NCBI GenBank assembly: GCA_029891385.1
Contig: CM057231.1
Location: forward strand, 66,418,990 to 66,482,989
DNA length: 64,000 nt
Source: Erythroxylum novogranatense
Lineage: Eukaryota; Streptophyta; Magnoliopsida; Malpighiales; Erythroxylaceae
Direction: 5' to 3'
Shown here in pieces: positions 53,787-64,000 of this stretch. A program made the translations under genes and the position numbers. The notes below the pieces were generated by a model. It was not told the origin of the DNA, searched no databases, and was given only the letters and a program-made list of their open reading frames with translations. Within the stretch, counting starts at the first letter, position 1, and the number at the start of each line of letters is the position of its first letter.

Positions 53787-54483
53787 CTCTCTTCTCACCT
53801 ATGTATGGCCGAAACCTTGAATAAGAAGACTCATATTGTTTCCTTTTGTCTTCTAAAAAAAATCTCTTATAAACATTTCTTCTCCTTTCCCACCAAAGGA
53901 TCTTGTTAACCAAGTTGCCTAAGAAGAATAAGTGGTAGATCAAATTGGTTAAGGATATAAAAACAAGGAGAGGAAAGATTGACAAAGGAAAAGATTCAAA
54001 AGCAAAGCTAAAGCTAGGGTTGGATACAAGAAGAAGGAGAGGATAGCACAGCGAGGAATAAATGTTGTAGCGAAGGAGTTGGTAATAATCTCTGTCTTGT
54101 TTATGTTTATTATTATCCTTATACCATATCATGTATAGATTGGTATGATGATTTGGATATATTGATTCCCTTATAATTTAGATTTCTAAAATGTTTTGAA
54201 ATCTACCATTTCTCCAAATATAGCATGCTTTCTTTTTCCGATCCAACACTCTTTACCTTAGATAATAGATTGGAGGAATTAAATGATAAAGAAAAAGGTG
54301 AAGAGACGTTCAAAATATTTCTGGACTGTATAGAATTAGTTAGGATTGAGAATATGAGGATAGGGAAGATGTTGAATGAGGATGAGTATTAATTAAGGCC
54401 CTATTCATAACTACCTCACGTAGAAGTTGCGTTAACTATAATACCTGAAAATCACAATTTTTTCACTGAAGGATGAAACATAG
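53787..54483. other. Unassigned AT-rich sequence
   Basis: No domain, RNA gene or repeat is recognised. A stretch at 53990-54090 with AAGCTAGGGTTGGATACAAG, then an AG-rich run, resembles LTR leader sequence. It ends at CATAG, the probable target site of G3. Confidence 0.4.
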
Positions 54484-54514
54484 TGTTGGACCCCGTTTCT
54501 AGAGCCCAACTATC

Positions 54515-54526
54515 ACTCTGATACTA
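54515..54526 (-). other. PBS-like motif inside the G3 3' LTR
   Basis: ACTCTGATACCA, 31 bp inside the LTR. The partial 5' LTR has it at 61271-61282, while the working PBS is at 61224-61235. Confidence 0.75.
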
Positions 54527-54664
54527 AACAATATTAGGCTTGATAGCTACTCCCTTACTCTTTGGTTACCGCTCGAGGTTTTCGGGTAGGGATCACAAAA
54601 GGGTAGGGTCAAAAGGATTTCAAATTTAAAGGATTTATAGCGTGTAAGGTGGTGGGTTTGCCAC

Positions 54665-54745
54665 GGCAACAAAATGTTAGCTGCAACGAACGCCTCTTGA
54701 GAAAAGTTCACCGCGGTCAACCTCTGGCTTGACCACGGCAAACTC
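54665..54745 (-). repeat. CCGCGGTCAAC-type motif island in the G3 LTR
   Basis: GTTCACCGCGGTCAAC (54706-54721) is a palindrome with one mismatch. GCCACGGCAAC (about 54660-54670) and TTGACCACGGCAAAC (54729-54743) are related. Confidence 0.6.
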
Positions 54746-57256
54746 CCAAGATCCAAAACCTAGACTCCAACATTCAAACACAAATTTGCACATACTAGAC
54801 ACATACACTCATTCATACAATCCCAACAACTCTTCATTAACCTATTTCAATATTCTAAACACACATACCTTCATACATATAATTCAAACCATCCAACTCA
54901 CCCACCAGGTATACATAATCATATATAAAAGAAACTTCAATTCTTCATTTCATTACTAAATCAAAAGTGTTTGAACAAGCTTCACTTACATATCATCATA
55001 CACATTACTAACTTAAAAAAAAAACATAAGGATGCTCAATGTTGATATGCCTCTAAAGCTATCCAAAATAGTCACTAATTAGTATAAAAGTTTCTAACTA
55101 TCTTGACCGCCGTTTTGTTCTGCACATGAGGAGTGAAAATAGTGGGTTGATTTACACAACTCAGTGGTTAATATATTTATAAGCATAGGCAATGAGCCAC
55201 ACAGTCAAACATATATACTTATATGTCTAGCAATTCAATAATTCACCATTCAACTCATAACCCATAATTAACAAATTTTCATCACATAGAACACATTATG
55301 TAAGCTATCCATCAAAGCATAGCACTTAATTATGCATCATACATAACAAATTGAATATGCCATGTAAAAACAATTAGCTCGAGGGTTCTATGGGAATGAA
55401 ATGGAGAAACCAAAGTATACACCATTAACCAAATGAGTCCACATTTTGGATCTCATATGCCATAACCGAGCAGTCGAGAGAAAGCTCTTGTCAATGTGCA
55501 TGTGACAAATAAAATGGTTCCACTCTCGCCCAAACAAAAGCACATATTTATGGTCAAATCATTTTATAATGTGCTCATACTTTCATACCTTTTCTTCTAT
55601 TCATTTAGAAAAAATATTATAACCTCTTTTAAGGTATAACATCATCATAATTCATCATACATTATCAAATCTTCACAACAATTCAAAAAACAAGCAATTC
55701 AAACATACACACATATAAGCAAGAATTCGCCCAATCACACAATAACGATAAATACATTACCCACCTAATTTCGATTAAAAATCGAAATTCAATTGTGCCC
55801 TTCCTCTTACTCTTGTATAGGGTTTTCTTTGTTTCCTAAGACAAACCAAATTTTCACATTCAATCTAAATTCAAATGAAAATTCATAAAACTTTAATAAT
55901 TAAAACATGCTAAAATTGAGCTATTACCCTTTTCAAAAATTTAAACTTTTGGGACAATTTTCTATGATCATTCTGATTAGGTAAATGAAAAATTTTGATA
56001 TCACTTTGTTCTAGAAAAATGTTCCCCATTGTCTTAAATTTCTAATGAAACTAAAATCATTCAATTAGGCTTAGTAATCTAAAAGTTATATCCCAAATAT
56101 TTTTGGATTTTTCTTATATTGAAACAGTATTCTAAGCCAAATTTCGTCCAGAAATTGACATTCTTATAGAATGAATTAAACTACATTTCTTCAAAAAATT
56201 GTATCACTATGTCTCTAGTTTAAATAAAAAATAACTCCATTTAGATATCTACAGAAAAAGGTATGCCTAGAATACTAAAGCATTTAGATATCTCACAGGT
56301 TGTCCACGGTGAACCTATCTGACCAATATCTTTTTTATTTCCAAATCTGTTCAAATATACTTTTTTGATAGAGAAGTACATTTTTTTTTAGCTCAGCATG
56401 TCTAGAAGCATAGGAGAACATTCATTTGCTGATATTATCACTAGTATTCGATATTGGGTCATTCATAGCGTTACTATACCCTCCTTATTCATTACAAGTT
56501 GGTTATTCGTCAGCATGGGTTTAGTTTGGCCACATAAAACTTTCATAGAAACATAACTTGTCTACAAATGTTCCAGATTCTCAATTCTACATCTCACATA
56601 TAACCCATCTTTCTCTCATTCAATTCTTCTTATACCACAATACCACATTACCCTATGTTTTTCCTAACTTAAAACCCACAAAAATCATAAATGGGTTCAT
56701 CTTCTTGACACAAACCCTACAAAAATATATTTCTATAATCCCTTTTTTAACAAAGCAAGAAGAAAGATAATAGACTTACCTCTAACAAGTTGATTTCCTC
56801 TTCTTTTCTTTTTCTTTCTTCTTCCTTCTAAGCTTCCCACGATTTTCTTCTTTTTTCTCCTCTCTCTTAAGTTTTTCTTCTTCCTCTCTTCTCACTTCCA
56901 CGACACTTCTTTTCTCTTCTTCTTAATTTAAGACAATTTTATTCTTTTATTTCCAATTTTACCCCTCATTAGTCTTGTTCTCCCAGAATTACCCTTCCGT
57001 AGAGCTTTGCAGTGGTGAAAACCCTTTTTACAGATTTGTCGCGACGAACATCTAGCGTCGTCGCGGTGCAATCTCTGAATCACCACTGAACACTAATTGA
57101 ATTCTGCCTTTTCTATTCAAATTTCTAATCTCCATTTATGATCACTCTCAATTCTAAAAATAATCAATCAAATAAAAAATCAAACAAATCATAAATAAAT
57201 CAATAATTAAACAAATAAATCAATAAAAATTAATTAAAAAATTCAGGATCCAATAA

Positions 57257-57505
57257 TTTTCCCCATAAAGGAATTTTGTCCTTGAAATTCATACCTGAGC
57301 CCACAAAGTGGTTTGGATACTTCTCCTTCATTGCTTCCAAAGGCTCCCATGTTGCCTCCTCTGTAGAGTGGTTATTTTATAAGACTTCAACCAACTTTAC
57401 AATCTTGTTTCTCAAAATCTTTTCCTTCGACTCCAAAATCTCCACTAGCTATTCTTTGTAAGTCAAATCCTCTCTTAGTTGAACCTCCGAGGGTTGAAAT
57501 AAGTG
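57257..57505 (-). pseudogene. G3 chromodomain remnant and polypurine tract
   Basis: The minus-strand reading gives LREDLTYKE, then VEILESKEKILRNKIVKLVEVL, a stop, NNHSTEEATWEP and EKYPNHFVGSG, matching the G1 chromodomain with stops inserted (the VLWRNH Trp position is a stop). The purine run beside the LTR (about 57257-57270) is the PPT. Confidence 0.75.
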
Positions 57506-57528
57506 CGAAGGGTCTGATTGATACCTTC

Positions 57529-57888
57529 TCAACATTGATACATGGAAGACATTATGAACCTTAGATAATTCCGGTGGCAGGCCAAAGGCCCAATTTTCTC
57601 AATGATCTCATAAGGGCCTATGTATCTTGAACTAAGCTTGCCCTTCTTACTAAATCTTAAGACTCCCTTCCATGAAGAAGCTCTAAGAAACACTTCGTAT
57701 CCAACTTCAAATTTCATCTTTTTTCTATGTGCATCCGTATAGCACTTCATTCTATCTTGAGCTGCTTCAAGTCTCTGTTTCACCAACTTAATCTTGTCAA
57801 CTATGACTTGTACTAGCTCAGGTCCTATAAGTCTCGTTTCACCATCCTTATCCCAACAAATAAGAGTTCTGCACCTCCTACCATACAA
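57529..57888 (-). pseudogene. G3 integrase C-terminal (GPY/F-like) region
   Basis: 119 codons: MYGRRCRTLICWDKDGETRLIGPELVQV, then VFLRASSWKGVLRFSKKGKL and YIGPYEIIEKIGPLA. After that a deletion removes the YKLALP segment and shifts the frame. Closely related to G1 at 22400-22750. Confidence 0.82.
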
Positions 57889-58565
57889 AGCTTCATAAGT
57901 GCCATCTGAATTCCCGAGTGATAGGAATTATTGTTAGCAAACTCAATTAAAGGCAAATGATCATCCCATGAACCTTTGAAATCCATAACAAAAGCTCTCA
58001 ACATTGTCTCCAATGTTTGTATTACCCTCTCTGATTGTCCATCAGTCTATGGATGGAAAGTTGTAATAAAATGCATATTAGTTTGCAAAGCCTCTTGTAA
58101 GCTTTTCGAGAACCTGGAGGTAAACCTGAGATCTTTATCCAAAACTATAGAGCTCGGATTCCTATGTAGTCTGATTATTTCATTTACATATTTCTTGGCG
58201 ATGTTCAGCCTTGACTTACTAACACACTAAGAATCTTTTAGCATACTCTGCAATATCTTTCTTCATTCCTTTCCACTAAAAGTGTTCTTTTAAATTCTAT
58301 ACATTCTTGTTCTACCTGGGTGCATAGCATAAGGCATATGGTGTGCCTCTTTAAGAATTTCATCCTTCAACTCTTGCATATCGGGAATACAGAATCTGTC
58401 ACCCATCACCATCAATCCATCTTAACTTATCTCTATTTTTGAATGTTTACCATTTTTAATCTCTTCTCTAAACTTGCTTAAATACTCATCTTGCTCCTGC
58501 AATTCCTTGATCTTCTCATTCAACACTAGCCTTACTCTAAAATTAGCTAATACACAATAAAATTT
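57889..58565 (-). pseudogene. G3 integrase zinc finger and core, internally deleted
   Basis: 57889-58205 reads as the end of the core (AKKYVNEIIRLHRNPSS, DKDLRFTSRF, TDGQSERVIQTLE, FAYNN-like). At about 58205 it jumps directly to the end of the zinc finger region (CQQV-like, 58210-58330). About 75 codons that should hold MDFLMGLPR and VDRLTKSAHF, with the first catalytic Asp, are missing. The zinc finger and linker follow to 58565 with stops. Confidence 0.78.
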
Positions 58566-58569
58566 AAGC

Positions 58570-59088
58570 TTATCTCAATGTCACCCTGAGTTTGGCTAAT
58601 TCTTTCAACAAAGGAAGACACGTTGTCTCTATATGTACCATAGTCGATTTTCTACTCAGTGCATCTGCTACTACATTAGCTTTTCTCGGATGGTAGTCTA
58701 TCATCAAATCATAAACCTTTAATAGTTCTAACCCCCTTCTTTGCCTCAAATTCAAATCTTTCTGGCCCATCAAATACTTAAGACTCTTGTGATATGTAAA
58801 TACCCTAGTGGTGACTCCATATAAATAATGTCTCCATATCTTCAACGTAAAAATTATGGTAGCTAACTCCAAATCATGTGTAGGATAATTCATCTTATAG
58901 GGCTTTAATTGTCTAGAAGCATAAGCAATCACGTTATCTCCTTGCATCAACACACATCTCAATCCCTTCCTTGAGGCATCACTATACACTAAATATCCAT
59001 CACTACCTGAAGTCAAAGTCAAAATTGGTGCAGTTCTGAGCCTATTCTTTAATTCTTCAAAACTGTTGTGGCACTCCTTTATCCACAC
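58570..59088 (-). pseudogene. G3 RNase H
   Basis: 172 open codons: [20 protein letters not shown], then [40 protein letters not shown] and [20 protein letters not shown], ending [12 protein letters not shown]. The usual Asp of FTD is Tyr here (FTYHK), so one catalytic residue is lost though the frame is open. Confidence 0.85.
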
Positions 59089-59094
59089 AAATTT

Positions 59095-59355
59095 CTAATT
59101 CTTATCAATTTGGTAAGTGGAGTTGCTATTATAGAAAAACCCTCCATTTTTAGGTGCTTCCCATTTCACAATCGCTTCTATCTTCTTGTGATCCACACGT
59201 ACTCCTTGCTCCGAAATCACATGTCTAAGAAATGCCACTTCCTTTAGCCAAAATTCACATTTGTCAAATTTGACATACAACTCATTCTTTCTCAGTGTCT
59301 CTAAAACAATTCTTAAATGTTCTTCATGCTTCTTATCACTCTTGGAATAAACCAA
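59095..59355 (-). pseudogene. G3 RT C-terminal part with a deletion
   Basis: [20 protein letters not shown] and ELYVKFDKCEFWLKEVAFL, then HVISEQGVRVDHKKIEAIVKWEAPK. After this the conserved [14 protein letters not shown] block is missing and the reading passes to GFFYNSNSTYQIDKN, which corresponds to sequence just after that block. This is a small internal deletion. Confidence 0.8.
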
Positions 59356-60047
59356 TATATCATCAATAAAGATAATGATAAATTGGCTAAGAAAGATTTA
59401 AAAACTCTATTCATCAAGTCGATGAAAGCTATAGGGGTATTCGTCAATCCAAAGGGCATAACTAAAAACTCAAAATACCCATACCGTGTTCTAAAAGTTG
59501 TCTTTGACACATAAAACTCCTTTATCCTCAACTGATGATAACTTGATTTCAGATCTATCTTGGAGAAGATTTTTGTGCCTTGCAATTGGTCAAACAAATC
59601 ATCCATGCATGAGAGCGAATATCGATTCTTGATAGTGACATGGTTGAGCTTTCGGTAATCCACACACATTCTCAACAATCCATCTTTCTTCTTTACAAAA
59701 AGGACCGGTTCTTCCCAAGGAGAAAAGCTTGGCCTAACGTACCCTTTCTCCAACAATTCTTCTAATTGCTCCTTAAGCTCTTTCAATTCCATTTGAGCCA
59801 TTTTATAAGGCAGAATTGAGATCGGTGCAGTACTTGGAAGAAGTTCAACGAGAAACTCAATTTTCCTAGAAGATGGTAGTCCTGGCAATTCCTCTGGAAA
59901 GACATCTGAGAATTCCATGACTATGGGAATTTCTTCTAATTTTCCTCCATCTGCCTTCTTGTCTACCACATAGGCCAAAAATGCTTCACACCCTTTCCTT
60001 ACCATTTTCTCTACTCCGAAACAACTATAGGCGGGCTTGACTTTCAC
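59313..60047 (-). pseudogene. G3 RT catalytic domain and upstream linker
   Basis: 244 open codons: [63 protein letters not shown] (first catalytic Asp) and [20 protein letters not shown]. At the catalytic FIDD box the frame shifts by one, so this frame reads [22 protein letters not shown] is found in the next frame (about 59340-59380). A protein from this frame would be truncated at the active site. Confidence 0.85.
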
Positions 60048-61063
60048 ACTTGGAACTGGGTGGCTTATCCCTCACTCTTCTTCTATTGCCTCTAGCCATT
60101 AAGGCTTGATAAGAAACAGTCCTCATCTGTCTGGACATGTTCACACCACTACTCCTCTCCTCAGACCACTAGGTAAGGTCCTAACACTCCTCTCTAGTAT
60201 AGGAGCGCCATTTCCCCTCTTAAACTATTCTCTCTCCTTTTTCTTTTTGTTTACGACACTCTTTATATTTTTAATATTTTCAACCCTCAGTTCTGCTTCA
60301 ACCAGTTATTGAAAGTCACAAAAATTTTGTACCACCAATTTCTCTCTGATAGCTAGGCGTAACCCCAATTCAAACCTATGACGTTTCACTCATCATCATC
60401 TCTGCTGCATACTGGAATAGCTGTGTAAACTGGCGCTCATACTCACTCACCGTCATTTCTCTTTAGGTGAGACTCAGAAACTCTCTCTGCTTTTATTGAG
60501 TATACACCTCAGATAGGTACTTTTTCTTATAAGTAGCTAAGAAATCTTTCCATGTCAACACTAGCAGTCTCATCTGACTCCTTGGAATACATTCCCACTA
60601 ATGTAAGGCATCTCCCCAAACCAAACTAGCGACATATTCCACTTTTTCCTCATCTTCACAGTCCATCTGCTCTAACACCCTTTCTATCTTCCTTAGCCAT
60701 TTCTCTTCTTCTTTTGGATTAGTATTTCCATAGAAGTCCACTGCCCCATACTTCCTCAGCTTATTAAACTACTTCCCTTTCTTAACTAATGCCAAAGAAG
60801 ATGATTGTGGCATCTGACCTATGGCCTAGACAAAGGCCTAAGCAAAAGCCTAGAACATTCTCGGATCTAGTGGAGGCATTTGCTCCTGCGGAACTGGTGA
60901 CTCATGCGTTAGCTCCTGCGGATCGAAAAGGCCCACTATCAAACCCTACAGAAGCCTCAGCATTTCCTGTGGCTGCTGACTCTTCAGTGCTCTCCTCTCT
61001 TGGCAAAGAGTCAAGTGCAACTGATCCTTGCAAAACTCCTCGTGTCCTTCCACGATGTGGCAT
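60048..61063 (-). pseudogene. G3 gag (and lost protease)
   Basis: The start ATG at 61063-61061 gives MPHRGRTRGVLQG. Further down, KLRKYGAVDFYGNTNPKEEEKW-like sequence (about 60690-60770) and QMDCEDEEKVEYVASLVWGD (about 60610-60670) are parts of the Retrotrans_gag region. The 3' half, zinc knuckle and protease active site cannot be recognised; only about 100 bases separate gag remains from the RT linker, so protease seems deleted. Confidence 0.7.
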
Positions 61064-61223
61064 CTTACTCTTTCAATTGAAACACTAATGATTAGCTTAC
61101 ATTTCAATCTTATTTCTTACATGTATGCATGATATGCATGTCACTTAATGCAATCAATCAGTTCACATTGCAAATACCATACAATTCATTCTATTATACA
61201 TTCTAAACCTAAGAAAAGCCTAA
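61064..61223 (-). other. G3 5' leader
   Basis: About 160 bp sharing ATGTATGCATGATATGCATG with the G1 leader. Nothing else is recognised. Confidence 0.6.
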
Positions 61224-61235
61224 GCTTTGATACCA
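61224..61235 (-). other. G3 primer binding site
   Basis: GCTTTGATACCA, one change from the reverse complement of TGGTATCAGAGC, 4 bases outside the LTR edge. Confidence 0.75.
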
Positions 61236-61239
61236 AGAG

Positions 61240-61412
61240 TTTTGGACCTTTTTTTCGAAGTCTAACTATCACTCTGATACCAAACAATGTTTAGCCCAAA
61301 TCCAGTTCCCTTACTCTGAGGAAATCATTTCGAGGCCGTCGGGTAGGGATCACGTGAGAGTAGGGTCGGAAGGGGTTCAAATTGAAAGGATTTGTAGCGT
61401 GTAAAGTGGTGG
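61240..61412 (-). mobile_element. G3 5' LTR, first 173 bp
   Basis: It aligns with the beginning of the 3' LTR (54484 onward), starting TTTTGGACC (changed from TGTTGGACC). It stops at GTGTAAAGTGGTGG, where G4 begins; the other LTR continues GTGTAAGGTGGTGGGTTTGCC. Confidence 0.82.
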
Positions 61413-64000
61413 TGTAGCACCCCACTTCCGTAAGACCCGAACCCGATATCGATGGTGATATCCGAGTCCGTATCTCACGAGAGTGGTATGCTAGAGCAAT
61501 CAAAACATTTTCAAAACTCAGTAATACATTTTTCTTTTTTGAAAACAATCGAGTGCGCGAAAACCAGTACCCAATTTGGGGCCCGCGATACGAAAACATT
61601 TTCAACCAAAGTACTATTTCCGTAATCAAATTACAATACGGCACTAATCAATTGGGCCCTCTGTCATAATAGTACACATATGCGGAAATACAAATTTACA
61701 TATAAATCAGAAAGACTCAAACGCAGACGTGAACTGATCCCGACTTCAAACTCTGACTCTCTTGTAGTAATCATACTCCCGTTTCACTAACGGGGTAATC
61801 TTCAATTCCTGAAAAATAATTACAATGTTGGGTGAGTTTGTGAACTCAGTGAGAAACCATCATCGATGGTTCACTCAATTCATGCATATTAAATCAATTT
61901 ACCAAATAATACATACAATCACATTTTCAAATGTAAGGCGCTTAGCTTTTAATACAATTCACATTGAACAGCTTACATTTAAATGATGCACATGCGACAC
62001 TTTCCATTTTCATTTCAGTGGTTGGACTGCGCTGGCTGCTCCAATGGACAGCATTATTGCGTTGAGCTCGCGGCTCGATAAACATCGGGCCTAAATGCCT
62101 CGATATATCGAGCCATGGCTCAAATACGCTGGACCAGAGGTCCTGCGCGTTGAGCTTTAAGCTCATATACGCAGGCGTGATATGCCCGATACGGTCGCTT
62201 CCGGCCACAACCGCTTTTATCTATCGATCATGCCATTATGCATGAATGCATATGTTCCAATTCCCATTTACAATCAATGTCATTTCCTATTCCTTCGGAC
62301 CTTCGGTCCGGTATTTCAATCATATACATTTACAATTTATTACATTGATGCATTCCCAGTCATTTACACACAATAGCACTTCAATATCAAATTCCAATAT
62401 TTCGGACACCCATGGTCTGAAATCAATCAAAATCAGACACACATATCCATCCATTATCTCCACATGGCATCAATGCATAAAATAGTAAACACACATAGCT
62501 TGAGAAACCAACTAGGTTACTCACATATTACTTCCGAGCTAATGTCGGGAAGTTTTCGCCACGTCAGTTATCGAACGACGCTCCACTGAGGCCTCTATAA
62601 GAAGCAAAGAAGGTACGAGTCACTAACTATTCAATCCGAATGAATTACGGATGCAAAATAGATGAAATATGCATGTTCATGAATTCCCAGCCCTAATCCC
62701 ATTTTTTCCCATCAGAAAGTCCGTCTAAAAAATTAGAAACCTATTGGTGCTGATGGTGCGCAATTTGGACCTCTATAGGTCCCCAATGTAATAAAACAGT
62801 GATTATATAGACTTTTACCCGGAACCACGTCAATTTTTCGTTCAAAAATTCCCAATTTCTCAGAAAATGAAATTAAATATTCACTGAATCCGATGCCTCA
62901 AGAATCAGGTCAATCAGACGTCGAACGGAAAAGTTATTCACGAAGGAAACCAAAATTCAACAATTACTAGCCCTTATTTCCTTCTCTTTTCCTGCTTTTC
63001 CAACCAAATTCAACCTATCATATCTCTTTCTACACATTTCAGAAGAATGCAAACTATACCTTGTTGGAAAGATAATGAAACCCTCTACAAGTTTCCTTTA
63101 GACCAGAAAATCAATTTCACCCCTAAGGTGTCAAAAGTCCCATTGAAGCTACTGCCCACACATTCACTTCCTAAAATGTAATGTCATTGAAATTCACTAT
63201 CTTTCATTCTATGCAGTCAAAAGTTATACAATAAATATGCTCATCAAGGTCACAATGTTATCTACAACTTTCATGAAACAACCCAAATTTCAATTCCCTT
63301 ACTAACTAGGTCAAATAATTCACTCAAAGTTGCTGTCCCTGAAATCACTCAATTTGAGCAGTAATTTTCTATCAATCATATCTCCCTGTATACAAGTCAA
63401 ACAAATAACCACTTTATATCCCTGAAAAGATAAAATCCTCAAAATTAAATTCTTCCTGAAATAACCACACTCCAATTCAGCCTCTAAAAGTTTCAAATCT
63501 GTTATGCAAGTTTCTGACCTAATCAGCACTTAACATCACAATGTAGGTTCAGATTTTGAAATTCCATATCTCCCACATCTGATTTCCAAAAAATTATAAG
63601 CCATGTGTAATTTTCAAGATCAATGTGTCATCTAGAACTCTTTAGTACATTTCCAACTCCAATTCAATTCACAAAAATTACTAAAATTCTTCCAAATCCG
63701 AATGTGCACTAAATGTGCCAATCCAACTAGGTTTCAGTCAATGCATAAAAACAGCCAACACTCATCAGTCCATAACTCTTACTGTACATATCAAAAAATT
63801 GCAAAATCAGTGACATTAGAAAGATAACTTAATAGGCTTCAATTTTCCATCTAATCCATTTATCCTAATTCCTTCTCAATTAATTCATAAAAATTTGCAA
63901 AACTCAAGGGTATGATTTCGGGTACTGTTCATTCCAGTCATGAGCAGTAACTTTCCAAGCCAAATTGCACCCTCTTCAAGCTAACATTGGACAATGCCTA
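61413..64000. mobile_element. G4: LTR of another gypsy-like element, running off the window
   Basis: It begins TGTAGCACCCCACTTCCGTA inside the G3 5' LTR. TGTAGCACCCC is a common gypsy LTR terminus. The 5 bases before it, GGTGG (61408-61412), are the expected target duplication. No coding domain appears in 2.6 kb, and short open frames (61291, 61942, 62182, 63320) are unremarkable, so this is LTR sequence. Orientation is not determined. It holds a palindrome cluster at 62070-62175. Confidence 0.65.
62070..62175. repeat. Palindrome cluster in the G4 LTR
   Basis: TTGAGCTCGCGGCTCGA (about 62072-62088), TCGATATATCGA (62100-62111, perfect), GAGCCATGGCTC (62110-62121, perfect) and TGAGCTTTAAGCTCA (62151-62165, perfect about a central T). 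The last lies inside a longer CTGCG...CGCAG hairpin of about 32 bp. Confidence 0.8.

Larger units (their letters stand above)
54484..57255 (-). mobile_element. G3 3' LTR (2.77 kb)
   Basis: It starts TGTTGGACCCC and ends GGATCCAATA (last bases changed from CAACA). It contains a PBS-like ACTCTGATACCA at 54515-54526 and GC motifs at 54650-54745, with further single motifs near 56290 and 57030. Open frames at 54547 and 56558 have no recognisable product. Confidence 0.85.
54484..61412 (-). mobile_element. G3: decayed Ty3/gypsy chromovirus
   Basis: The 3' LTR is at 54484-57255, the interior at 57256-61239, and the start of the 5' LTR at 61240-61412, where G4 interrupts it. The outer end of the 5' LTR lies beyond the window. 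Domains on the minus strand are gag, RT, RNase H, INT and chromodomain, in several frames and with internal deletions. It is related to G1 and G2; gag starts MPHRGRTRG. Confidence 0.9.

Noticed and set aside
53590..54132. 180-codon minus-strand frame
   Set aside because: It crosses the boundary of a GC-rich segment and AT-rich sequence, has low-complexity Ser/Phe and Arg/Lys runs and resembles no known family.
60106..61088. Plus-strand frames opposite G3 gag
   Set aside because: Antisense to recognisable gag sequence; shadows of the decayed gag frame.

Overview
The window is a block of nested LTR retrotransposons typical of intergenic heterochromatin in a large flowering-plant genome. Support for a plant comes from Ty3/gypsy chromoviruses with a C-terminal chromodomain (Tekay/Del-like), Ty1/copia elements of the Angela/BARE type (about 1.8 kb LTRs beginning TGTTAGAGTAGTGCCC, primed by initiator tRNA-Met), and non-coding elements primed by tRNA-Asp in the Athila manner. 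I see no convincing host gene, rRNA, tRNA or CRISPR array. The species cannot be named from this sequence.

Layout. (1) 1-2219: 3' end of a non-coding LTR element (A) whose left part lies before the window. (2) 2220-21503: minus-strand copia element C1. Element A sits in its 3' LTR. A triple-LTR non-autonomous element (LARD-T, 10537-20478, TSD GTTGG) sits in its 5' LTR. (3) 21504-27552: minus-strand chromovirus G1, whose 3' LTR was the target of C1. Its interior is collapsed to about 2.6 kb by deletions and a probable template switch. (4) 27553-27723 and 53135-54483: older host sequence, including part of a plus-oriented chromovirus LTR. (5) 27724-53134: complete minus-strand chromovirus G2 (TSD TTTTA), split in its protease by plus-strand copia element C2 (34213-48230, TSD CCACT). 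The C2 3' LTR holds a 4.47 kb solo LTR, S (42736-47201, TSD CTTAG). (6) 54484-61412: minus-strand chromovirus G3, decayed. Its 5' LTR is cut by (7) G4 (61413 to past 64000), an LTR starting TGTAGCACCCC.

The order of insertion follows from the nesting: host, then G2, then C2, then S; and host, then G1, then C1, then A and LARD-T. No element has a complete uninterrupted polyprotein. C1 is the best preserved: protease, integrase, RT and RNase H lie in one frame broken by three TAG stops, with an open 585-codon RT-RNase H segment. In the others, domains survive as frame-shifted pieces.

The most unusual signal is non-coding. Nearly every family carries a compact island of short palindromes in its LTR or leader, with a sequence specific to that family: TTCGCCGCGGCGAA in A/LARD-T, AAGTCGACTT in the copia leaders, TGTCCGTTAAACGGACA in G2, a hairpin on GATTTACAC in G1, CTCGCTAGGCGA inverted repeats in S, GTTCACCGCGGTCAAC-like in G3, and GAGCCATGGCTC / TGAGCTTTAAGCTCA in G4. 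Second is a PBS-like TGGTATCAGAGC sited inside the LTR, 30-90 bp upstream of the working PBS, in several chromoviruses.
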